Translations under genes and position numbers: made by a program | Part shown: positions 50,989 through 57,891 of the stretch, in pieces | Layout: every line of letters begins with the position of its first letter | How positions within the stretch are numbered: position 1 is the stretch's first letter | DNA from: Planctomycetota bacterium | Lineage (GTDB): Bacteria; Planctomycetota; JACQVV01; JASMLP01 | Length of the DNA stretch: 64,000 nt | Direction: 5' to 3' | NCBI GenBank assembly: GCA_030748635.1 | Contig: JASMLP010000143.1 | Location: forward strand, 1-64,000 | Notes under the pieces: generated by a model | What the model was told of the DNA's origin: nothing | Databases searched by the model: none | What the model saw: only the letters and a program-made list of their open reading frames with translations

Positions 50989-52323
50989 TCAACCGATGTA
51001 AGCGAGCGCTTCCGCGAAAGCGCTTCCGCTGGGATATCGGTCCGAGGGATCCTGAGCCAGAACCGTCTGGAAAATCTGATCGAGTGCCGCTGGGAGATCG
51101 GGGCGTCGGTCGCTTGCCAGTGGGGGGGCGGCGGTGAGGACATCTCGGATCAATCGCAATCGATTGTCGGTGTTGAATGGCGGTTCGCCCGTGAGGGTGT
51201 GAAAAAGGGTTGCTCCCAGAGCGTAAAGGTCGGCTCGATGGTCGACGGGACGATTTACATCAAGCTGTTCGGGAGCCATATATCGAAGTGTACCGATGAC
51301 CACTCCCTGCGGAGTGTTCTGGGAAGCGGGGGTGAACTGAGCGGCACGGGCAATGTTGAAGTCGGCAAGTCGAGGTATATCGTTCTCATCGAGAAGGATA
51401 TTGCCCGGCTTTACATCTCGGTGAATGACTTCGTGAGAGTGGCCAAAATGGAGCGCCTGGGCCATGCGGATTCCGAGGGGAATCGAAAACTCCAGCGGTT
51501 GAGGACCCTGCTCAAGGATCCGGTGGCTCAGATCCTGGCCGGGAATATATTCGGTGGTCAGGAAGAGTTGATCCCCATCATGGTCGATGTCGTGAACACG
51601 AAGGATGTGAGGGTGGACCAAGCTCATTCCGATTCGGGCTTCTCGCAGGAAACGTTCTCGCTGGGTCGAATCGTGGGAGAACTGGGAGTGTAGAATCTTG
51701 ACCGCGACATCCATTTCCAGGAGTTCGTGACGTGCGCGGTAGACGACCCCGATCGCTCCTCTCCCCAGTTCGTAGAGCAGGGTGAGGTTTTTCATTCGGC
51801 GGCCTGCCGCATCTTCATTTTCGATGCAGGGTGAGCAGAAGACATAGCAGGAGACCCGGCGGACAGGAGTAGATTCGATCTCGATGAACTGGAGGCATCG
51901 AGGACAACGTTCGGGCCCTTTCCCGCTCCCGGGGTCGGTGAGTATCGTATGAGAGAGTTCGATGGATTCTGAAGAGGGGGTTGGGGGGGTCGGGTGGTCG
52001 CTGGTCCGCTTGACTGAAAGCTCGGTGGTGCCGATACGAATGACGTCATCGACAGATAGAGGGTGCCAGTCGAAGATCTTCTCGTTGTTGACGTAGGTCC
52101 CGTTACGGCTGCTCAGGTCCCGGATCTGGTGCCCCGACTCGGTGAATCGGATCTCACTGTGGTGGCTCGATATCTGAGAATCGAGGATGGGAAACGAGCT
52201 TTCGATCGATCGGCCGAGAGTCCACGGCGATTGTTCCGAATCAGGCAGGAACGCCCGGCGTCCCTGGTCTGGGCCCATCTCGATTTTCAAGATGATTGAC
52301 TGGTCAGCAAAAGGGGTGTTCAT
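50989..52323 (-). CDS. FHA-zinc-ribbon-Ser/Thr protein kinase with DFN in place of DFG
   Basis: A 444-residue soluble kinase. Residues 9-105 form an FHA domain (WTLGRSIESSFPILDSQISS, HHSEIRF, SSRNGTYVNN) that binds phosphothreonine. Residues 139-165 contain CPRC and CSPC, a probable zinc ribbon. The kinase domain from about 185 has GRGAIG, AVKIL, HRDVKPGNILLD and APEQ. The metal-binding motif reads ADFNIAR: the Asp is kept but the Gly is Asn, an uncommon change that can alter the activation loop. There is no membrane helix. It lies nine bases after the 52333 kinase on the same strand, so the two form a pair. Confidence 0.92.
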   Translation of the reverse strand: MNTPFADQSIILKIEMGPDQGRRAFLPDSEQSPWTLGRSIESSFPILDSQISSHHSEIRFTESGHQIRDLSSRNGTYVNNEKIFDWHPLSVDDVIRIGTTELSVKRTSDHPTPPTPSSESIELSHTILTDPGSGKGPERCPRCLQFIEIESTPVRRVSCYVFCSPCIENEDAAGRRMKNLTLLYELGRGAIGVVYRARHELLEMDVAVKILHSQFSHDSTQRERFLREARIGMSLVHPHILRVHDIDHDGDQLFLTTEYIPGQDLSHRILEQGPQPLEFSIPLGIRMAQALHFGHSHEVIHRDVKPGNILLDENDIPRLADFNIARAAQFTPASQNTPQGVVIGTLRYMAPEQLDVNRPVDHRADLYALGATLFHTLTGEPPFNTDNRLRLIRDVLTAAPPLASDRRPDLPAALDQIFQTVLAQDPSDRYPSGSAFAEALAYIG

Positions 52324-52332
52324 GGAGGCGAT

Positions 52333-54579
52333 TCAACGGTTTCGGCGAGGAAATTTCAGGGTTTTGATCTGCTTCTTGGCATCCGAAGCCCGGGAGTGGT
52401 TTGGGTTGGCTAGCAGAGATCTTTCAAAGTCCCGGATAGCTGCTTTCCTTTCTCCTTGAAGGGCTAGAATGCGAGCTCTTTCAAAATAGGCGTTGGCGTT
52501 GTCGGGTTGAAGTTCCAGGGTTTGATTCAGATCCTTCTGGGCTAAATCCAAATTGCCTAGATGGATGTATATACGCGCGCGAAGATATCGTGGCTGGGGC
52601 GCATTGGGTTTCAACTCGATGAGATGTCCCAGATGCTGAGCAGCCTCTTGCAGGTTGCCGAGTCGGAAGGCGCAGACCGAGAGTAAGTGGTGCAGTTCTG
52701 GCCAGTCCTTATCGATGGCGATAGCCGTCAGAAGTTGTGAGTGGGCTTTCTGGTATTCTTCCTGGTGCAGATGGCATTGCGCTTTTTCCAGGTGGGCCTC
52801 GACCAGATTGGGTTCGAGGTCGAGCGCGCGGACAAGAGAATGTAGAGCTTCCTCCGGCTGTTTTACGGCTCGCAGGGTTCGGCCGCGATAAAGGTGTCCG
52901 AGTGGGTTGGTGGGGTCGATTTCAATGGCCTGTTCGAAGGCGGAAAGGGCCCTCGAGAAGTTCATTTCCTGAAGATGTTTTCTTCCCAGGGCAAGGTGAT
53001 TTTCGTACCAGATCCGATCTGAGTTTGAGGGGCCTTGCTTGGTGGATTCCAGGGGGGGGAGGAAGGCCGGATCTTGCGGATTCGGAGTGGGATCATGGAC
53101 ACGTTTTCGGAAAGGCTGGATGGCGACAATGATGAGAATTCCCAGGGTCGCGAAACCGGCGATCCACGGCCAGTGGTTCCGTCGGGCATGGTCGAATGTT
53201 CTTAACAGTATCGAAGGCGGACGGGCCTGAACGGGCTTTCCTTGAAGATAGGAGGACAGGTCGTGAGCCAGGGCGGAGGCGCTGGGGTAGCGGTCCTTCG
53301 GATCCCGGGCAATGGCTTGCATAATGATCGAAGCGAGGTTTGGGTTGAGATCGCTGACGATTCGTGCCGGGTGTATCGGTTCGGAGTGGGTGATGGCGTG
53401 CAGGACCTGGATAATCGATTCACCGTTGTACGGCTTCTGGCCGGTAGCGATCTCATACAAAATAACTCCTAAGCCGTAAACATCGGCCGTAGGACCGATC
53501 GGTGGAGAGTCGTTGGTTAGCCTTTCAGGGGCCATGTAGTACGGTGTGCCGACCGGTCCATCCGCGTGGGTGATAGACTTGTCGGAACCGATGGCTTTGG
53601 CCAGTCCAAAATCGGTGAGATAAGGATGTCCCTCGGAATTGACGAGGATGTTGGCCGGCTTGACATCTCGGTGAAGAACCCCCATGCAGTGGGCATGGTC
53701 GAGTGCTCGTGCGATGTCCCGAACCATTTCAAGCAAACTGGGGAGTGGGACGGTTCGGTCTTCGATGAGTTGACTGAGAGGGGGACCGTCAATGAGTTCC
53801 ATGCTCAGGAAATACAGTGAACCGATGTTCCCAACCTTGAATATGGAGATCACGTTGTCGTGCTGGACCCGAGTGAGGTGTTCAACTTCTCGCCGAAAAC
53901 GACTCATTCGATCGTCATCGGGAGTGCTGGGAGCGACGATTTTCAAGGCTACTTTTCGATCGAGACTCTTCTGGTGGGCTTCAAAGACGATCCCCATAGC
54001 TCCGCGTCCGAGTTCACGGACAAACTGGAAGTCTCCGAGTTCCCATCCATCACGAGTCCAGTAAGGGAGTGAATCGGTAGAATCGCCTTTTGAGGTGATT
54101 CCAAGATACTCGCGGAGGGCATGACGGTAGAAACGGGCTCGGGATTGCGTTCGAATCGTGCGTATCTCGGTTTTCGAAAATAGCCCTTTTTTCTGAAGCG
54201 TTTTTAGCATTCGGGCCGAACTGTCGGCTGTTTCGGATGGAAAGAGGAGGGTTTTGGAAATCGCGTCGTGGCCGATCCCGGCTTGACGGAGAAGTTCTCG
54301 ACGGGTGTGGATATCGAGGCCGTGCGAAATTTCCCGAGGAGGCACCTCCACTTTTCTGGCTTCTTCAACTTGCGAAAGAAGGTGGGGGAGAGTTTCGGCA
54401 TCGATGGAGCCTGTTTTTTGAATCCAGTGGGCTAGGTCGCCCGTAGTCCCCTCCTGGTGGAGACGTTTTTGAGCGAGTCCGATTCGCTCTCGAGGAATAT
54501 CGAAATTTTCACATGCAATGCGTGCGGTCCAATAATCGCGTTCATAATCCTTGGGTTTTCGTTTGCGGGTAATGGACAT
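52333..54579 (-). CDS. Membrane Ser/Thr protein kinase with TPR sensor region
   Basis: A 748-residue kinase. Residues 1-180 are helical without a known fold. The kinase domain (about 190-455) has GRGAMG, ALKIV, LHRDVKPANILVN, TDFGLAK and APERLTND and looks active. A transmembrane helix (WIAGFATLGILIIVAIQPF) follows near 480. The C-terminal 220 residues, outside the cytoplasmic membrane, hold six TPRs (ALSAFEQAIEIDPTNPLGHL, ALHSLVRALDLEPNLVEAHL, LDLAQKDLNQTLELQPDNAN). The ATG at 54579 begins the charged N-terminus; the frame is open back to 54666. It precedes the FHA-kinase and follows the FlhB-like gene by 110 bases. Confidence 0.92.
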   Translation of the reverse strand: MSITRKRKPKDYERDYWTARIACENFDIPRERIGLAQKRLHQEGTTGDLAHWIQKTGSIDAETLPHLLSQVEEARKVEVPPREISHGLDIHTRRELLRQAGIGHDAISKTLLFPSETADSSARMLKTLQKKGLFSKTEIRTIRTQSRARFYRHALREYLGITSKGDSTDSLPYWTRDGWELGDFQFVRELGRGAMGIVFEAHQKSLDRKVALKIVAPSTPDDDRMSRFRREVEHLTRVQHDNVISIFKVGNIGSLYFLSMELIDGPPLSQLIEDRTVPLPSLLEMVRDIARALDHAHCMGVLHRDVKPANILVNSEGHPYLTDFGLAKAIGSDKSITHADGPVGTPYYMAPERLTNDSPPIGPTADVYGLGVILYEIATGQKPYNGESIIQVLHAITHSEPIHPARIVSDLNPNLASIIMQAIARDPKDRYPSASALAHDLSSYLQGKPVQARPPSILLRTFDHARRNHWPWIAGFATLGILIIVAIQPFRKRVHDPTPNPQDPAFLPPLESTKQGPSNSDRIWYENHLALGRKHLQEMNFSRALSAFEQAIEIDPTNPLGHLYRGRTLRAVKQPEEALHSLVRALDLEPNLVEAHLEKAQCHLHQEEYQKAHSQLLTAIAIDKDWPELHHLLSVCAFRLGNLQEAAQHLGHLIELKPNAPQPRYLRARIYIHLGNLDLAQKDLNQTLELQPDNANAYFERARILALQGERKAAIRDFERSLLANPNHSRASDAKKQIKTLKFPRRNR

Positions 54580-54689
54580 GGAGTATTTTTCGACGGCGCA
54601 AAAGCGGGGAAGAGAAGAGCTCGATGTGCCCTTTAATTCATTGTATCGAAACGGGTTAGGGCTCACCAGAGAGCATGCGGTCAGGGGCT

Positions 54690-55010
54690 TCAGTCGTTGG
54701 GAGGAGCGAGGCGGTCGCGAAAATCCCGATTGGTTTCGTACACCCAGGCCAGGACTTCGGCAACGACGCGATAGAGCCGAGGAGGTATCTCCGCGTTCAG
54801 GGGAATATGGGAAAGTACGGTGGCAAGATCGGCGTCTTCACGCAGCGGTATACCCGCTTCCTGAGCGGAATCGATGATTCTCTGAGCCAGGCGTCCGTGT
54901 CCGCGGGCCAGAACTCGAGGTGAGCGATCGATCGGTTGACGGTATCGCAATGCAACAGCGATCTGTCGATCGATGGGTTCCGACGACTCAGATGTGAAGG
55001 TCGATACCAT
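54690..55010 (-). CDS. FlhB C-terminal domain-like protein (FlhX type)
   Basis: A 106-residue stand-alone homologue of the cytoplasmic domain of FlhB/YscU, the export-gate switch protein of flagellar and type III systems. DRQIAVALRYRQPIDRSPRV matches the AVALKYD segment just after the autocleavage site, GHGRLAQRIIDSAQEAGIPL and PPRLYRVVAEVLAWVYE match the end of the domain. The NPTH cleavage motif itself is absent. Stand-alone FlhB-C proteins (FlhX) can replace the cleaved fragment. It overlaps the end of the FliK-like gene by about 23 bases. ATG 55010 fits the domain; the open frame upstream shadows the FliK-like gene. Confidence 0.85.
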   Translation of the reverse strand: MVSTFTSESSEPIDRQIAVALRYRQPIDRSPRVLARGHGRLAQRIIDSAQEAGIPLREDADLATVLSHIPLNAEIPPRLYRVVAEVLAWVYETNRDFRDRLAPPND

Positions 55011-56610
55011 GGAATTCACCTTCGGGTCGTACCCAGAAAAAGCGGTCAAGTTCTTCACTCAAGGATCGATATTCTTCTGGAGGAGGGGACGGGTCGGAAG
55101 CGAGACGATTTTGAACCGTGGTCGTGAGATCGAGTGAATCGAGAGCATGAAGTAGACGCTCTTTGGAGAGTTCTAGATGTTGTCGTATCGTCTCGTCGGT
55201 CGAGTCGATACGGATCGATACATTTTGACCTCGGAGTTCTACGAAGATTTTGAGGCGGTCGAGACGGCTCAATCGGATGTCGATATACGCGGTTCCTTCC
55301 TCGGTGCTCGAAGTCTTACTGTCCGAGTCGCTGGGGCGATAAAAGAGGAAAAGGCGTTCGGGGTGGTCCGGACTTCCGGTGAGGGTGGGGGGCGACCATT
55401 CTCCGGCATAGGAAAGGGTTGGGGATGGGTCGCCGCTTCCGGTAGATGGTGGCGACCACAACTTCATGAGTTGAAGACGTTGTGCCGTCTGTTCGATCTC
55501 CTGGAAGGCTCGGGAGAGGTTCGACAGGACCGGATGTTTTTGAATCCATTCGGATTCTTGTTGGGTGAGTTGAGCGCCCAGGGCCTCCCGAGCAGGAGAG
55601 GCCAACTGTTTCAGTTGGGTGGTGATCTCCGACTCGGTGGCATGGGGGGGAAGAGAAAGTGTTTTCAGGATCTGAGCGGCCCACTCGGGGCGAGGGGAGG
55701 GTGAATTTTCGCTACCCGGAGGGGCCGTATTCTGAAACAGAAGGAGGAGTTGTCGAGCGATCTTGGACTCTGAGTCGGCGGTGCCGGCGATCGGATTCTG
55801 GAGCAGATTGGTCAAGTTGCGAAAGCTGGTGAGGACAGGATCGGACCGAACGACCTCTCGGGTCCTTTGGGTGATTCGATCGATAAGGTCGTTCAGGAAG
55901 GGTCCAGTGGATTCGGAGAGGAGCGGGTGAAATTGCTGTACCGTCACGTCGATGGGGACTGCGTGAGCGGATGGCAATGAGGTCGGCAGTCCCTGAGAGG
56001 GTAACTGCCCCTGACTGAGCAGCGCTTGGGTGAATGGGAGTTGCTGGACCCCGCTGTTCAGGGGAGGGGATGTCCCTTGAAGGATCTGGGTGAGTGCGTC
56101 GAGGAGACTGGCAGATGGGGTAATTCCTCGTGAGGCCAGAAAGGCGGCATAACGGCCTTTCTGGTCGCTGGATTCGGTCATCCTTGCGGTGGCTTCGTCG
56201 ATAATGCGGACGGTTTCCGGTTCCGCCGGTAAGCCCCATTCGGCGAGGGCCGTGATGGCTGCCCGATTAGAAGAGCTGTTTTCGAGTCCCATCTCGGCCA
56301 GAATGGCGCCGGCGGTGCGAGGTAGAAGGGCGTTTTCCAGGTTCCGCCCGAGAGCTTCTTGGGAGGGCAAATCTCGGAGGGTAAGTACCAGGGTCCCGTC
56401 TCGTGATTCGACCAGAAACTGGAGTGTTTCTCCGGTACGAAGTGGGCCTGAGGACTGGACGTCTATGGACTGGGATCCGACCTGAAGGCGGTAACGACCT
56501 TGGCCGAGATCTTGGACAACTCGACCACTTACATTGCGACCGGCAGTGATGTCTATACCCGTGGAGTTGCTCCGATTGTTTGGGCCTTGGGGTTCAATCC
56601 GGATGAGCAT
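54988..56610 (-). CDS. FliK-like flagellar hook-length control protein
   Basis: A 540-residue protein with a FliK-type organisation. The N-terminal 90 residues form an OB-like or barrel region (GRVVQDLGQGRYRLQVGSQS), a long Ser/Pro/Gln-rich middle follows (about 90-400), and the C-terminal domain has the FliK_C pattern (FLFYRPSDSDSKTSSTEEGT, YIDIRLSRLDRLKIFVELRG, LELSKERLLHALDSLDL). FliK measures hook length and switches export by touching FlhB-C, and here an FlhB-C gene overlaps its end. GGAG lies just upstream of the ATG, within the last codons of the small membrane-protein gene. No hook, basal-body or export gene is in the window. Confidence 0.8.
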   Translation of the reverse strand: MLIRIEPQGPNNRSNSTGIDITAGRNVSGRVVQDLGQGRYRLQVGSQSIDVQSSGPLRTGETLQFLVESRDGTLVLTLRDLPSQEALGRNLENALLPRTAGAILAEMGLENSSSNRAAITALAEWGLPAEPETVRIIDEATARMTESSDQKGRYAAFLASRGITPSASLLDALTQILQGTSPPLNSGVQQLPFTQALLSQGQLPSQGLPTSLPSAHAVPIDVTVQQFHPLLSESTGPFLNDLIDRITQRTREVVRSDPVLTSFRNLTNLLQNPIAGTADSESKIARQLLLLFQNTAPPGSENSPSPRPEWAAQILKTLSLPPHATESEITTQLKQLASPAREALGAQLTQQESEWIQKHPVLSNLSRAFQEIEQTAQRLQLMKLWSPPSTGSGDPSPTLSYAGEWSPPTLTGSPDHPERLFLFYRPSDSDSKTSSTEEGTAYIDIRLSRLDRLKIFVELRGQNVSIRIDSTDETIRQHLELSKERLLHALDSLDLTTTVQNRLASDPSPPPEEYRSLSEELDRFFWVRPEGEFHGIDLHI

Positions 56611-56613
56611 GAA

Positions 56614-56796
56614 TTATCTCCAACCAAAATGTTGGAAAACCCAACGAACGCCAATTCCAACGAGAGCGAGACCGAAAAGGACCTGCGCGCAGAGGAGAAA
56701 GGAGTCGAGAAGGTGCATCGACAACTTGAGGAAGGTGGCGACAAGGAGCCCAGCGAAGATCCAGATGGAAAGTTGGGCGTTTCGGTGGAGCATCAT
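56614..56796 (-). CDS. Small 60-residue membrane protein upstream of the FliK-like gene
   Basis: MMLHRNAQ followed by two hydrophobic helices (SIWIFAGLLVATFLKLSMHL; FLLCAQVLFGLALVGIGVRW) and a short C-terminus. It stops four bases before the FliK-like ATG and contains that gene's GGAG site, so translation is probably coupled. The ATG at 56796 lies seven bases from a leaderless-type -10; a longer frame reaches 56895 but would swallow the promoter and the operator-like repeat. Size and two-helix shape recall FliQ, but similarity is not evident, and I leave it unassigned. Confidence 0.6.
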   Translation of the reverse strand: MMLHRNAQLSIWIFAGLLVATFLKLSMHLLDSFLLCAQVLFGLALVGIGVRWVFQHFGWR

Positions 56797-56803
56797 GATC
56801 CAT

Positions 56804-56833
56804 AGTATCGGGGAGATTAACGATACGAGACAA
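56804..56833 (-). promoter_or_regulatory. Leaderless-type promoter of the small membrane protein/FliK-like operon
   Basis: On the minus strand TTGTCT (56833-56828), an 18-base spacer and GATACT (56809-56804) are followed by seven bases and the ATG at 56796. It supports the short start for the membrane protein. Confidence 0.5.
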
Positions 56834-56839
56834 GACAGG

Positions 56840-56870
56840 TTGTAACAAATATAGTGTGATTCGTTACAAT
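56840..56870 (+). promoter_or_regulatory. Promoter with overlapping inverted repeat upstream of the 56928 kinase
   Basis: TTGTAAC (56840-56846) and GTTACAA (56863-56869) are a perfect seven-base inverted repeat separated by 16 bases. They overlap a GTAACA -35 (56842-56847) and a TACAAT -10 (56865-56870) spaced by 17 bases. A dimeric regulator bound there would block the kinase promoter. The left arm also lies seven bases upstream of the divergent operon's -35. Confidence 0.45.
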
Positions 56871-56907
56871 CTTCAGGGCGTTCGAGGTGTTTCACAGAAA
56901 TTTCAAT

Positions 56908-56938
56908 GATCTTAAGGAAGATCTGATATGGATCAGAT
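56908..56938 (+). promoter_or_regulatory. Two small inverted repeats around the ribosome-binding site and start codon
   Basis: GATCTT and AAGATC (56908-56923) flank AAGG, part of the Shine-Dalgarno AAGGAAG. ATCTGAT and ATCAGAT (56921-56938) flank ATGG, which includes the ATG at 56928. The repeats share three bases, so in full they exclude each other. In mRNA they could expose or hide the initiation signals. Confidence 0.35.
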
Positions 56939-57863
56939 TAAAGATTCGCTTCAAATCGATTTCGTTCGGAAAATTGCCGAAGGCGGTATGGGGTCAATTT
57001 ACGAAGGCCAGCAGCTCGGAACAGATGGATTCCTGAAGCAAATGGCCGTGAAGATGCTGAATCTGGATGTGTCCAGCGATCAGGAATTTGTCGAGATGTT
57101 TATCGGCGAGGCGAAGTTGGTTGCCAACCTGGTGCACCAGAATATTGTCCAGATTTACCATCTCGGTCGATACGAAGGAAACCTGTACATCGCGATGGAG
57201 TACCTCAACGGAATCAATCTCCAGGAGTTTTTCGATCGTCACAAGCGATTGGGAAGAAAAATTCCTTACGATTTGGTCGCGTTTATTATCAGTCGTGTAT
57301 GTCGCGCTCTCGAATATGCCCATGAAAAACGAGATGAAGTGGGGCGACTCTTACGAGTTGTTCACCGTGACGTCAGTCCCAAGAATATCATGTGCAATTT
57401 CGAAGGAGTGGTGAAACTAACCGACTTTGGGATTGCCAAGGCGCAGACCTATATGGGCAACCGAGAGGGAGATATTCTGCTGGGGAAAACTCAGTATATG
57501 TCTCCAGAGCAGGCCGCATTCCAGGAAACGGATGGGAGGAGCGATCTGTTCAGCTTGGGGATTGTCATGTTCGAATGTTTGACCGGTTCGGCTCTTTTCG
57601 CTGATGATGATACGATCGTAGTTCTGGACAAGGTGATGAATCAGGAAATTCCAGATATTCATACCGTGGATCCAGATGTTCCTCAGAAATTGATCGACAT
57701 TCTCGGGAAAAGCTTGAAGCGTGAATTGGGAGAACGCTACCAGGCCGCTCGAGATATGGGTGACGATCTGGAGCATTTTCTGTACGACGACGGATACGGA
57801 CCGACGAATCAAACTCTCGAAAAGTACCTCAAGGAACTGTTTCCCGAGCTGATTTCAGAGTGA
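56928..57863 (+). CDS. Soluble Ser/Thr protein kinase
   Basis: A 311-residue protein that is little more than a kinase domain. AEGGMG is the glycine loop, AVKMLN has the ATP-binding Lys, VHRDVSPKNIMCNFEG the catalytic loop and LTDFGIAKAQ the metal site; MSPEQA closes the activation segment. HRDVSPKN with Ser before the Pro is the variant often seen in myxobacterial and planctomycete kinases. No transmembrane helix or sensor domain follows, so it must be addressed by other proteins. It is divergent from the FliK-like operon and convergent with the FHA-histidine kinase. A repeat around its start codon suggests translational control. Confidence 0.93.
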   Translation: MDQIKDSLQIDFVRKIAEGGMGSIYEGQQLGTDGFLKQMAVKMLNLDVSSDQEFVEMFIGEAKLVANLVHQNIVQIYHLGRYEGNLYIAMEYLNGINLQEFFDRHKRLGRKIPYDLVAFIISRVCRALEYAHEKRDEVGRLLRVVHRDVSPKNIMCNFEGVVKLTDFGIAKAQTYMGNREGDILLGKTQYMSPEQAAFQETDGRSDLFSLGIVMFECLTGSALFADDDTIVVLDKVMNQEIPDIHTVDPDVPQKLIDILGKSLKRELGERYQAARDMGDDLEHFLYDDGYGPTNQTLEKYLKELFPELISE

Positions 57864-57891
57864 ACCGCTGAGCCCTTTTTGGGCCGCGGTT
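57863..57891. terminator. Bidirectional terminator between kinase and histidine kinase genes
   Basis: AACCGC ... GCGGTT and the inner GCCC ... GGGC form a hairpin with a TTTTT loop and a TGA/C bulge. It begins at the kinase stop and ends at the histidine-kinase stop, so one structure could serve both strands. The T-run is in the loop, and the tail is only weakly T-rich. Confidence 0.5.
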
